Origin: Verrucomicrobiota bacterium
GTDB lineage: Bacteria; Verrucomicrobiota; Verrucomicrobiia; Verrucomicrobiales; Akkermansiaceae
Assembly (NCBI GenBank): GCA_026397725.1
Contig: JAPLUI010000474.1
Span: 1-50,799, forward strand
Length of the DNA stretch: 50,799 nucleotides
Direction: 5' to 3'
Part shown: positions 26,285-35,558 of the stretch, in pieces
Layout: each line of letters starts with the position of its first letter
Position numbering within the stretch: position 1 is the stretch's first letter
Notes under the pieces: model-generated
The model's database searches: none
What the model was told of the DNA's origin: nothing
The model's input: the letters and a program-made list of their open reading frames with translations, nothing else
Made by a program: the position numbers and the translations under genes

Positions 26285-28780
26285 ATGAACAACACGTGGA
26301 CGCAGGAAAAGTCAAGACAGTGGATGTTTGGGGTTTCGTTGGGACTCTGGGTGTTCGGAGCGCTGGGGGCGATGGCCGCACCGGTTCCCGCCACACTTCC
26401 CCGCCCGGACGGCAAGCCGGCGGACATGACCAAGAAGGTCAAGGTTTACATCTTGGCCGGGCAGTCGAACATGGTTGGCTTCGGCCTGCTCACGGGGGCA
26501 GGGCCTGTCTATCCCGGCATCTATCTGTCGGCCGATCCGGTGATCCTGCCGGGGCGGATGCCGGTCGGCACGTCGGCGCTGCTGCCGCTAAAAGTCTATC
26601 AGTCGGCGGCCAACGACGCGCCTCCCGGCGCCAAGGTGGCCATCTACCAAGGTGCCTATGATCCGAAGGCCGACTACGCAACGATGCAGCCCGTGAAGGA
26701 AACCACTGTGGCTTTGGGCACGGTGGCCGAGAAGCTGCCGGTGATCGACGGTGCGCACACGGTGGTGGCCAGGACGTTTGTCGAAGTGCCGGCGACCGGC
26801 ACCTACCTGATTCACCCCGGCTGTGAAGACAGCACCCATGCCATCGCCGTTCTGGACGGCAAAGAAGTCTATCGCCGGAACCCCGGCGAAAAGGCGGTGC
26901 TGAGCAAAGTCACCCTCGAGCAATGCAAACGCTACCCGGTCGTGATCACCTACCTGAAAAACGGGTCGGCGGCGTTTTGGCTCGAACAGGTTGATCTCAA
27001 GGGCAAGGGGGATCTGACCACATGCATTGCGGCAGGCAAATTCCCGTGGTTCGCAGAAGCCGATGGGAAGTGGTCGGTGCGCAACGACGTGACCTACCGG
27101 GAAGTGCGGCTCTCGCAGGAGGCGTTTGGCAGCGGCGGCCCCTTGAGCGCCACCTCGAATGGCGGCAGGTTCATCGGCCCCGAGGTGCCGTTTGGCTTTG
27201 TGATGGGGACGTATCACGAGGAGCCGGTGCTGCTGATCGAATCCTCGATTGGCAACCGGTCCCTGAACTGGGACTTCCGCCCGCCATCCAGCGGCAAGAC
27301 GGATCGCCCCGGGGCGGATCAGTGGGAAGGCATGGAATACCGCCTCATGGTGGAGGGCGTTCACAAGGTGCTCAAGAACCTCGACAAGGTCGTTCCCGGC
27401 TACACGGGGCAGGGTTACGAGATCACCGGCTTTGTCTGGTGGCAGGGGCACAAGGATGCAGGTTCGTCGAAGGAGGAATACGAGAAACACCTGGTCAACC
27501 TGATCCAAGACCTGCGCAAGGAGTTCAAGGCACCCGACATGCGGGCGGCAATCGCTACGGTCGGGTTCGATGGATTCAAGTTGTCGGAGGGTCCGTGGAA
27601 AGGCGTCTGGGAGGCACAGATGGCGGTGGGCGACCCGAAGCAGCATCCCGAATTTGCCGGCAAGGTGGCCAGCGCGGACACCCGCGGCTTCTGGCGGTCT
27701 CAAGGCGAGTCGCCGACCGGGACCGGCTACCACTACAACCATAATGCCGAGACCTTCGTGCTGACCGGCGATGCGCTCGGCCGCGCCATGGTGGAACTGC
27801 TGGGCGGCAAGGCGGAGAAGCCGGTGCTGCCTTCCGAGCCTGCCATGGATCCGAATGTGGCGCTGATTTACTCCGACAGCGTGATCAATCAATGGGCCAA
27901 ACCCAGCGGCAACCCGACACCGGAGCAATACCGGAAGATGGCACAGGGGCTCCGTCCGATCCTCCTCGACACAATGATTCCGGATTTCATCGGAACGGCG
28001 TTCAGCGGCAACAGTCTGGAGCTGAAGGGCCTGCTGAAAGGGGAAAGGCCGGCTCAGACGGGCGCAGGGATAAGCAGCCAGTTGGACACGTTGATCGGCT
28101 ATTTCGAAGCGGCCGGGGAATTCGATTATAGCTGGCATGCGTTCGGCCCGAAAATGGATACGGCCAAGTGGCACTACCACAGCTTCGACCCGCCGGAGAA
28201 GCAGGATCCAGCCAAGAGTGACCGTTACCGCAAGATCACATTTCCTGCCGGGATGGAGAATTGGTTTGCCAGTGACTTCGATCCGGTCAAAGCGGGCTGG
28301 AAAGAGGGGGCGGCTCCCTTCGGTCAGAGAGACGGCAAACTGGTCCCACTGAGGGAACATTGTAATCAAGACCGCTGCGGTTGTGACAAAGCTCCGGCGA
28401 CTCTGTGGGAAAAGGAGGTGCTGCTGATGCGACAGACCTTCGACCTGCCGCCGGTGAAGGCCGGGCATCTCTACCGGTTCATTCTCGGCGGCGCCGGCTG
28501 CGACCGCACCGGTGAAGGCTTCGCCATCTATGTCAACGGCAAGCAACTGACCCAGGTGAATGGCGGGTTATTCAAAGACCCGGGCGTACGCGGCGCCTTC
28601 GTCTATGGCGATTGCCTGCCGGAACTCAAAGGCGGCAAGGTGACCTTCGCGGTTATCAACTTCCTGCGCTACACGCACTTCCGCGATCAGCCCGCGCCGC
28701 CCAGCGGCCATGTCAGCCTGTGGATTGAGGAGGCCCAGGTGCCGCCGGCTTTGATGAAGGCGTTTGAGGACAACAAGTGA
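26285..28780 (+). CDS. Large SASA-domain carbohydrate acetylesterase with C-terminal extension (module copy 2)
   Basis: The product is 831 residues; AAAGGAAAG lies upstream of the ATG at 26285. Leader: MFGVSLGLWVFGALGAMAA. The SASA fold has nucleophile Ser in YILAGQSNMVGFG, a beta-rich insert like the 22184 paralog, SSIGNRSLNWDFRPP, the block FVWWQGHKDAG and a catalytic-type His in YHYNHNAETF. After about residue 505 an extension unlike the first paralog begins (MDPNVALIYSDSVINQWAKP). It includes a beta-sandwich near the end (YRFILGGAGCDRTGEGFAIYV) reminiscent of a sugar-binding domain. Likely removes acetyl groups from polysaccharide outside the cytoplasm. It is 27 bases after transglutaminase-like gene 2 and upstream of the GH95 gene, consistent with one operon. 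Confidence 0.8.
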   Translation: MNNTWTQEKSRQWMFGVSLGLWVFGALGAMAAPVPATLPRPDGKPADMTKKVKVYILAGQSNMVGFGLLTGAGPVYPGIYLSADPVILPGRMPVGTSALLPLKVYQSAANDAPPGAKVAIYQGAYDPKADYATMQPVKETTVALGTVAEKLPVIDGAHTVVARTFVEVPATGTYLIHPGCEDSTHAIAVLDGKEVYRRNPGEKAVLSKVTLEQCKRYPVVITYLKNGSAAFWLEQVDLKGKGDLTTCIAAGKFPWFAEADGKWSVRNDVTYREVRLSQEAFGSGGPLSATSNGGRFIGPEVPFGFVMGTYHEEPVLLIESSIGNRSLNWDFRPPSSGKTDRPGADQWEGMEYRLMVEGVHKVLKNLDKVVPGYTGQGYEITGFVWWQGHKDAGSSKEEYEKHLVNLIQDLRKEFKAPDMRAAIATVGFDGFKLSEGPWKGVWEAQMAVGDPKQHPEFAGKVASADTRGFWRSQGESPTGTGYHYNHNAETFVLTGDALGRAMVELLGGKAEKPVLPSEPAMDPNVALIYSDSVINQWAKPSGNPTPEQYRKMAQGLRPILLDTMIPDFIGTAFSGNSLELKGLLKGERPAQTGAGISSQLDTLIGYFEAAGEFDYSWHAFGPKMDTAKWHYHSFDPPEKQDPAKSDRYRKITFPAGMENWFASDFDPVKAGWKEGAAPFGQRDGKLVPLREHCNQDRCGCDKAPATLWEKEVLLMRQTFDLPPVKAGHLYRFILGGAGCDRTGEGFAIYVNGKQLTQVNGGLFKDPGVRGAFVYGDCLPELKGGKVTFAVINFLRYTHFRDQPAPPSGHVSLWIEEAQVPPALMKAFEDNK

Positions 28781-28803
28781 TGGGAGATGGTAAAGGATAA
28801 CAT

Positions 28804-31626
28804 ATGAAGATACGTAATTTACATAGATATAACTCCCCGCAAGTGGTTCTGGCCGTGGCGGCCATGGTTGTTGTGGCCATGTCGGCGCCTGCTCAAGCGG
28901 GTGATCCGACAACCACGCTTTGGTATTCCCGTCCCGCGCGAAGCTGGCAGCACGAAGCCTTGCCCATCGGCAATGGCCGGATGGGTGCCATGATCTTCGG
29001 CGGCGTCGGCCACGAACGCATCGCGCTCAACGAGGACACCGTTTGGTCCGGTTCCCGGGTCAACTGGAATCGTCAAGGCGCATCCACGAATCTTCCAAAA
29101 ATCCGCGAGCTGCTCCTGGCCGGCAAGAATGCCGAGGCGGAGAAGCTGGTCAATGAGACCTTCACCTGCGTGGGCGGCGGATCACGCGGCGGGGCACGCG
29201 GCCCGTGGGGGTGCTACCAGGAACTCGGCAACCTCCACCTTGTCTGGGACTCGGATGTTACGTCCGTTCCGCTCGATGAGTGGAAATACAAGATGATGGA
29301 GGCGGCGGACATTGATGACGTCCAAAAGCGATGGGCCGAACTCGAGCGGCAGGCCGGGGAGGCGGTGAAGGTGGGGACGGATGACAGCGGGTGGACCGAC
29401 TACGTCCTTGCCGGCGGCAAAGCGGTCAAGGGCGCGAGGGTTTTCAAAATCGGTGACAGGGCTGTGCTGCGCCGTCACCTGAAGCTGACGAAGAACCAAG
29501 TGGACGGACTGGGGGTGCTGCGGGTCGGCCCGGAGGCGAGGAACGGACGGGTCTTCGTCAACGGGCACGCCGTCGGTGAGTTGGAAGGCTGGCAGAGCGT
29601 GGGACACGAGTTGTTCGAGGGCGATGTCAGCCGGTTTCTCGTGGCGGGTGACAACGTGATTGCGATCGATTGTATGAACTACCGGCAACGGGGCCAACTG
29701 CCGTTGTCCGTGTCGCTTGATCCACGGGAGGAGACGCAACGATACCGGCGCAGCCTCGATTTGCGTGACGCGGTGGCATCGGTCGAATACGAGAAGGACG
29801 GCGTGACCTACACCCGCGAGGCCTTCGCCAGCGCGCCGGAGCAGGTGATGGTCTTCCGTTTCACCGCCAGCAAACCTGGAAAGGTCTCGTTCACCGCTTC
29901 TTTGGACCGCTTGGCGAGCTTCACGACGCAAGCCGACGGTACGGCCGGGCTGCTGATGACCGGTCAGACATCGAGCGGCCAGTCCCAAGTCGAGGGACTG
30001 AAGTTCGTCGCACGCCTGCGTGCGCTCCACAGCGGCGGCAAGGTGTCGGTGAGCGGCAACACATTGCATGTCGACTCCGCCGACGAGGTCGTGCTGCTGG
30101 TCGCCGCCGCGACGGACTATCAGGGATTCGCCGGGCGCAACACGCCCGACCCGGTTGCCGCGACTGCCGATGACATTGCCCGCGCGGCCGGCAAGCCGTT
30201 CGCTCAAATACGCTCCGCGCACGTTACCGATCACCGCAGCTATTTTGACCGTGTCAGCATCCGCCTCGACGACGGCAAGGAAGAAAGCCGAACAGCAGGC
30301 AATCTGCCGACCGACGAGCGGCTGGCGGTCTTGGCCAAAGGCGAATCGGATCCGTCCCTGGCAGCGCTGTACTTCAACTACGGTCGCTACTTGCTCATCA
30401 ACAGCTCGCGCCCCGGTTGCATGCCCGCCAACCTGCAGGGTATCTGGGCCGAGGGCATTCAGACGGAGTGGAACTGCGATTACCACATCGACATCAACGT
30501 GCAGATGAACTACTGGCCGGCCGAGGTGACTGGTTTGGGCGACTGCCATACGCCGCTGTTCAAGCTGATCGAGTCCTTGCAGAAGCCCGGAGCCGAGACC
30601 GCCAAGGAGTACTACAACGCCGATGGATGGGTGGCGCATGTGATCACCAACGTGTGGGGTTTCACCGCGCCGGGTGAGCAGGCAGGGTGGGGTGCCACTG
30701 CCACCGGCTCGCCTTGGTTGTGCGATCACCTGTGGGAGCATTACGACTACAATCGCGACAAGGAGTTTCTCAAGTGGGCCTATCCGATCATGAAAGGCTC
30801 CGCCGAGTTCTTTCTCGACATGCTGATCACCGATCCGAAGACCGGCTGGCTGGTGACCGCACCGTCCAACTCCCCTGAAAACACCTTCAAAACGTCGGAC
30901 GGCCAGGTCGCCCGCATCTGCATGGGACCCACCATGGACATGCAGATCCTCCGCGAATTGTTCGGCAACTGTATCGAGGCGGCCAGGGAACTGGGGATTG
31001 ATGAAGAGTTTCGCGTGCGTCTGGCCGCGACCCGGGCCAAGCTGGCGCCAAACCAGATTGGCAAGCACGGGCAGCTTCAGGAATGGCTGGAGGATTACGA
31101 GGAAGTCGAAATCAACCACCGGCACGTCTCGCATCTCTACGGGCTTCATCCGTACGACGAAATCACACCGGAAAGCACGCCCGAGCTGGCCAAGGCCGCA
31201 CGCGTCACGCTCGAACGGCGGAGCGACGCCAGCACCGGCTGGTCCATGGCTTGGAAAGCGAACTTCTGGACCCGCTTGCACGACGGCAACCGCGCCCACC
31301 AGTTGCTAACGATGTTGATCAAGGGGGGCGGGCGGAACCTGCTTTGCCAGCATGCCCCATTTCAGATTGACGGCAATTTCGGCGGCACCGCGGCCATCGC
31401 GGAAATGCTTCTCCAAAGCCATGGCGGCGTCATCCGGTTGCTGCCGGCCCTGCCCGATGCCTGGCCTAACGGCAAAGTCACCGGCCTGCACGCGCGGGGC
31501 GGCTACGAGGTGGACATCGAATGGAAAGCCGGCAAGGTCACGACCTATCGGATCGCGGCGAAGGAAACCCAACCGGTCAAGGTGCGCGTGAACGGCGAAG
31601 TGAAGACGGTGAACGCGGAGAACTGA
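28804..31626 (+). CDS. Alpha-L-fucosidase/galactosidase, GH95, with an inserted jelly-roll domain
   Basis: The product is 940 residues; AAAGGA lies six bases before the ATG at 28804; leader AAMVVVAMSAPAQAG. The GH95 N-terminal beta-domain (WYSRPARSWQHEALPIGNGR...NEDTVWSG) is interrupted at about residue 155. A stretch of about 150 residues (WKYKMMEAADIDDVQKRW...FVNGHAVGELEGW...GDNVIAIDCMNY) resembles the sugar-binding jelly roll of GH2-type enzymes. GH95 sequence then resumes at YRRSLDLRDAVASVEY. The (alpha/alpha)6 barrel has INVQMNYWPAE (the Asn pair that activates water in the family), Glu760 in GQLQEWLED (general acid) and Asp856 in FQIDGNFG. Relatives are about 750-800 residues, so the insert explains the length. 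Removes terminal alpha-1,2-fucose or L-galactose. Confidence 0.87.
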   Translation: MKIRNLHRYNSPQVVLAVAAMVVVAMSAPAQAGDPTTTLWYSRPARSWQHEALPIGNGRMGAMIFGGVGHERIALNEDTVWSGSRVNWNRQGASTNLPKIRELLLAGKNAEAEKLVNETFTCVGGGSRGGARGPWGCYQELGNLHLVWDSDVTSVPLDEWKYKMMEAADIDDVQKRWAELERQAGEAVKVGTDDSGWTDYVLAGGKAVKGARVFKIGDRAVLRRHLKLTKNQVDGLGVLRVGPEARNGRVFVNGHAVGELEGWQSVGHELFEGDVSRFLVAGDNVIAIDCMNYRQRGQLPLSVSLDPREETQRYRRSLDLRDAVASVEYEKDGVTYTREAFASAPEQVMVFRFTASKPGKVSFTASLDRLASFTTQADGTAGLLMTGQTSSGQSQVEGLKFVARLRALHSGGKVSVSGNTLHVDSADEVVLLVAAATDYQGFAGRNTPDPVAATADDIARAAGKPFAQIRSAHVTDHRSYFDRVSIRLDDGKEESRTAGNLPTDERLAVLAKGESDPSLAALYFNYGRYLLINSSRPGCMPANLQGIWAEGIQTEWNCDYHIDINVQMNYWPAEVTGLGDCHTPLFKLIESLQKPGAETAKEYYNADGWVAHVITNVWGFTAPGEQAGWGATATGSPWLCDHLWEHYDYNRDKEFLKWAYPIMKGSAEFFLDMLITDPKTGWLVTAPSNSPENTFKTSDGQVARICMGPTMDMQILRELFGNCIEAARELGIDEEFRVRLAATRAKLAPNQIGKHGQLQEWLEDYEEVEINHRHVSHLYGLHPYDEITPESTPELAKAARVTLERRSDASTGWSMAWKANFWTRLHDGNRAHQLLTMLIKGGGRNLLCQHAPFQIDGNFGGTAAIAEMLLQSHGGVIRLLPALPDAWPNGKVTGLHARGGYEVDIEWKAGKVTTYRIAAKETQPVKVRVNGEVKTVNAEN

Positions 31627-31691
31627 ATCTTGTGAAACAGGCATATCAATCATGGATCTCCCTTCCGTACAGACGAAGAAAGGTAATTGAT

Positions 31692-33158
31692 ATGAAAGGC
31701 ATTTTAATGTGGTGGCCACTGGTTGCTGGCTTGATGTTCTTGCCGTCGGTCGCGATGTCACAACCGTCGATCAATGTAAGCTCGATGTTTGGCGACCACG
31801 CGGTGATGCAGCGGGAGATGCCGGTGCCGGTCTGGGGTCGGAGCGAGCCGGGAGCGAAGTTGACTGTTGAGTTTGCCGGGCAGAAGAAAACCATCACTGC
31901 CAGCAAGGACGGCAAGTGGCTCGTCAAACTCGATCCGCTCAAGGCTAATGTCGTCCCGCAAGAGATGGTGATCGCCGACGGGGCCGGCAACAAAGTCGCG
32001 TTCAAGGACATCCTCGTCGGCGAAGTGTGGATTTGTTCCGGGCAGTCTAACATGCAGTACGGCTGGGGTAAGGAATCGCACCCGATGTTCAATTGGGGCG
32101 GAGAAGCGAATCTGGCCGCGTTGGTTGCTGACGCGCGGACGAAGCCGATCCGCGGTTTCACGGTGCTCCCTGATGTCGCGTTTGCGCCGAACGATCAATG
32201 CAAAGGCGCATGGTCCGCGGATGTCTCCGGCAGCGCGGTCGCTTTCGGGTTCAGCTATCATCTGTTTCAGCAACTGAAAGTGCCGGTGGGTGTGGTGGTG
32301 ACGTGTTGGGGGAGTTCCAGCATCGAGGGGTGGACGCCGCGGGAGCTGACCGGGCAATTGCCGCACTTCAAGGCCATCATGGAGGGGTTCGACGCGAATA
32401 CCAACGCGCAAAGCCGTGTCCGCGCAGCGATAGAGAAGGGCATCCAGCACGGCAATGTCTTTGTCCGGCAACAGCCCAACCTCCTCTACAATGCCATGCT
32501 GCATCCGGTGATTCCCTACGCCAGCCGCGGGATGGTATGGTATCAGGGCGAAGCCAATGCGGCAAAGCCCGACGAATACGCACAGAGCCTGCCGGTCTGG
32601 ATCAACCGATTGCGCGCTGAATGGGAGCGCGACGACTTCCACTTCCTGGTCGTGATGTTACCGGGCTATGGCGACAAGATCTGGCCATGGTTCCGGGAAG
32701 TGCAACTGGGAATTCTGAAGACGCCGCACACCTCCGTGGCCAACACGATTGATCTCGGCGACGAGAAAAACATCCACCCCGCGGATAAGGCTCCAATTTG
32801 TGAGAGGCTAGCGCTGCTTGCGCGCCGCGATGTATACGGCGAGAAGATCGAGGCGCAGGGACCAATCTATAAAGGATCATCGGTTAAGGGGAATCGTGTC
32901 GTTGTTGAGTTCGACCACGCCGACGGCTTGAAGACAACAGACGGCGCAGCACCTGCTGGGTTCTTGCTAGCGGGCGCCGACAAGAAGTGGCTACCGGCCA
33001 AGGCTGTCCTCAACGGTAAGACAGTGGAACTCGAGGCCGAAGGTTTGGCGTCCCCGGCTCTTGTCCGCTATGCGTTTGACGGCAAGCCTACGGTGAATTT
33101 GGTGAATGGCGCGGACCTGCCGGCATACCCGTTCCGAACAGATGAATGGCCGCAGTGA
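31692..33158 (+). CDS. Sialate O-acetylesterase-type carbohydrate esterase
   Basis: The product is 488 residues from the ATG at 31692 (AAAGG nine bases upstream); leader ILMWWPLVAGLMFLPSVAMS. The N-terminal beta-domain (SSMFGDHAVMQREMPVPVWG) is typical of the long sialate O-acetylesterase type. The SGNH core has nucleophile Ser119 in ICSGQSNMQYG, the Gly/Asn block CWGSSSIEGWTPRE, VWYQGEAN (Gln) and DEKNIHPADK with the catalytic Asp-x-x-His-like end. A C-terminal beta-domain follows (VVVEFDHADGLKT...LPAYPFRTD). Full-length and intact. It lies between two GH95 genes, so it probably deacetylates the same fucosylated glycan; sialic acid need not be the substrate. Confidence 0.88.
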   Translation: MKGILMWWPLVAGLMFLPSVAMSQPSINVSSMFGDHAVMQREMPVPVWGRSEPGAKLTVEFAGQKKTITASKDGKWLVKLDPLKANVVPQEMVIADGAGNKVAFKDILVGEVWICSGQSNMQYGWGKESHPMFNWGGEANLAALVADARTKPIRGFTVLPDVAFAPNDQCKGAWSADVSGSAVAFGFSYHLFQQLKVPVGVVVTCWGSSSIEGWTPRELTGQLPHFKAIMEGFDANTNAQSRVRAAIEKGIQHGNVFVRQQPNLLYNAMLHPVIPYASRGMVWYQGEANAAKPDEYAQSLPVWINRLRAEWERDDFHFLVVMLPGYGDKIWPWFREVQLGILKTPHTSVANTIDLGDEKNIHPADKAPICERLALLARRDVYGEKIEAQGPIYKGSSVKGNRVVVEFDHADGLKTTDGAAPAGFLLAGADKKWLPAKAVLNGKTVELEAEGLASPALVRYAFDGKPTVNLVNGADLPAYPFRTDEWPQ

Positions 33159-33205
33159 GATGATAGAACTGACACAAAGGTGAACAAACTTAAAATGAAG
33201 AGGTA

Positions 33206-35473
33206 ATGTGTATGACAATTATACGAGCAAAGGATCAAAGTATTTCAACTGCCGCCCGATGTGCGGTCGCCGCTGTCTTGGCGGTGCTTTCATGCCACAG
33301 CCAGGCAATCGCGGCTGAGAGTGCCGCCGGCACAAGGCGGATTGTTTGGTCGGCTGAGCCGGTGGTCATTCCGCCGAACACGCCCAGGCGGTTTTTCGAG
33401 GGCCTTTGGGGAAGCTCGGTGTATCCGCTAGGCAACGGACGGCTGGGTTGCACGGTCTTTGACGGAATCGCCGAGGAACACATCCAGTTCAACGAGGACA
33501 CGCTGTGGACGGGAGATGAGGCCGAGACCGGCGCATTCCAGAACTTCGGGGACATGTTCATTACGATCGAAGGTCATGCGGACGCATCGCCAACCAACGG
33601 CACGTACCGGCGGGAACTCGATATCGAAAAGGCGCTCCACACCGTCACCTACGAGCATGCCGGCACCAGGTATCGGCGGGAGTACTTTGCCAGCCATCCG
33701 GCCAATGTGATGGTGTTCAGCTTCACCGCCGACAAGAAGGGTGCCTACACCGGGACGGTCAGTCTCCGGGATGCGCACCCGGGAGGGGAAATCAACGCGG
33801 CGGGCGGCACGATCACCTTGTCCGGCGCGCTTCGCCCCGGGCAGATCAAGCTGAAATACGAAGCCCAGGCCATGGTCCTGAACCAAGGCGGATCCGTCAG
33901 TGCGGCCAATGGCGTGGTGTCATTCAAGGGTTGCGACAGCCTGCTGATCCTGTTGGACGCCGGGACCGATTATCTCAACCAGCGCGACAAGGGCTGGAAA
34001 CAGCAACATCCTCACCAGCGGATTGTGGAGAGGCTTGCCAAGGCAGCAGGAAGATCCTTCGATGACATGCTCGCCGAACATATCAAGGATTACCAGCAGT
34101 TGTTCAATCGCGTAACCCTGCAGCTTGGCGACACGGATGCGGAAACCCTTAAGCTCAGCACCGGTGATCGTCTAAAGGCATATCAAAGTCAGAAACCGGA
34201 CCCTGATCTCGAGGAGATGCTGTTTCAATACGCGCGGTACCTGATGGTCAGCAGTTCGCGCCCCGGTGACCTGCCCGCCACCCTGCAGGGCGTCTGGAAC
34301 CCCTATAACTGGCCGCCGTGGCGCAGCGATTACCACACGGACGTGAATGTGGAGATGAACTACTGGTTTGTGGACGCAGCAAACCTGTCCGAATGCTTTC
34401 AACCGCTCGCAGAGTGGGTGAACTCCATCCGGGAAGTGCGGCGGGAAGCGACCAAGAAGGAGTTCAATGTCCGCGGCTGGGCGACCCGTTCGGAGAACGG
34501 CATCTTCGGCGGCGCCACCTACCACTGGGTGCCGGGCGACGCGTCGTGGGTGGCGCAGAACCTCTGGGATCATTACGCGTTCACGCAGGATAAGGAATAC
34601 CTGCGCACACGGGCGTATCCGGTGCTGAAGGAATTGTGTGAGTACTGGGAAGACTCCATGAAAACGAATTCTGCCGGCAAACTGGTTAGTCCGAAGAGTC
34701 AGTCGCCGGAGCACGGTCCGTTTGCCGAGGGCAATTCCTATGAACAGCAGTTGGCGTGGGATCTTCTTAACAACTACATCGAGGCATCAGAAGCGCTTGG
34801 TGCAGACAGCGAGTATCGGAAAAAAGTGGTTGATATGAAAGCTCGGCTGCTTGGCCCGCAGATCGGGAAATGGGGACAGTTGCAGGAGTGGGCCGAGGAT
34901 CTTGATGATCCGCAAGACCGGCATCGGCACCTGTCGCACCTCATTGCCGTTCATCCCGGCAGGCAGATCTCGCCGGCAACCACGCCGGAATTGGCCGAGG
35001 CAGCCAAGGTCTCGATGAACGCGCGCGGCGACGGTGAAACCGGTTGGAGCAAGGCGTGGAAGATTTGCATTTGGGCGAGGCTGCGTGATGGCGACCGAGC
35101 GTACAAACTGGCCGGAGAGTTCATCAAGGGAAACGTTTATCCCAACCTCTGGGGCTGTTGTCCCCCGTTCCAGATCGACTGCAACTTCGGCTATGCGGCT
35201 GGCGTGGGCGAGATGTTGGTGCAGTCGCACCTTGGCGTTGTTGAACTCTTACCGGCATTGCCCAAGGCGTGGCCCACCGGCTCTGTCAGATGCCTGCGCG
35301 CCCGCGGCGGCTACGAGGTGGATATGGAATGGAAGGATGGCAAGTTGGCACGCGCGTTGATCCGGAATGTTTCCAGCCCGACCGGTGAGTGTGTGGTACG
35401 AATTAGCGGAGTAACCTCCAAAATCAATATTTCGCCCGGTCAGGCAAAGGAGTTTACCGGGAAAGAACTGTGA
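33206..35473 (+). CDS. Alpha-L-fucosidase, GH95 (second copy, conventional architecture)
   Basis: The product is 755 residues from 33206 (an ATG at 33212 with GAAGAGG eight bases ahead is equally possible); leader CAVAAVLAVLSCHSQAIA. The beta-domain (GSSVYPLGNGRLGCTVFDG...FNEDTLWTG) leads directly into TYRRELDIEKALHTVTY with no insert, unlike the other GH95. The barrel has VNVEMNYWFVDAAN (Asn pair), Glu561 in GQLQEWAED and Asp658 in FQIDCNFG, where the residue after Asp is Cys rather than the usual Gly. Full-length. The two GH95 enzymes are quite divergent and likely differ in linkage or aglycone preference. Probably co-transcribed with the flanking esterases. Confidence 0.88.
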   Translation: MCMTIIRAKDQSISTAARCAVAAVLAVLSCHSQAIAAESAAGTRRIVWSAEPVVIPPNTPRRFFEGLWGSSVYPLGNGRLGCTVFDGIAEEHIQFNEDTLWTGDEAETGAFQNFGDMFITIEGHADASPTNGTYRRELDIEKALHTVTYEHAGTRYRREYFASHPANVMVFSFTADKKGAYTGTVSLRDAHPGGEINAAGGTITLSGALRPGQIKLKYEAQAMVLNQGGSVSAANGVVSFKGCDSLLILLDAGTDYLNQRDKGWKQQHPHQRIVERLAKAAGRSFDDMLAEHIKDYQQLFNRVTLQLGDTDAETLKLSTGDRLKAYQSQKPDPDLEEMLFQYARYLMVSSSRPGDLPATLQGVWNPYNWPPWRSDYHTDVNVEMNYWFVDAANLSECFQPLAEWVNSIREVRREATKKEFNVRGWATRSENGIFGGATYHWVPGDASWVAQNLWDHYAFTQDKEYLRTRAYPVLKELCEYWEDSMKTNSAGKLVSPKSQSPEHGPFAEGNSYEQQLAWDLLNNYIEASEALGADSEYRKKVVDMKARLLGPQIGKWGQLQEWAEDLDDPQDRHRHLSHLIAVHPGRQISPATTPELAEAAKVSMNARGDGETGWSKAWKICIWARLRDGDRAYKLAGEFIKGNVYPNLWGCCPPFQIDCNFGYAAGVGEMLVQSHLGVVELLPALPKAWPTGSVRCLRARGGYEVDMEWKDGKLARALIRNVSSPTGECVVRISGVTSKINISPGQAKEFTGKEL

Positions 35474-35558
35474 TAGCGATGACGAACAAAGTGCATGTCC
35501 GTTAGGTAGTCATGCGGTTTGAGGACAAATATAAGACAACAAAGAAAGGCAGAAGTCT

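Noticed and set aside
26588..28546. Long - strand open frame of about 650 codons
   Set aside because: Antisense to the large SASA esterase; composition is shadow-like.
29182..31299. Long - strand open frame of about 705 codons
   Set aside because: Antisense to the GH95 gene with clear catalytic motifs on the + strand; no homology signs of its own.
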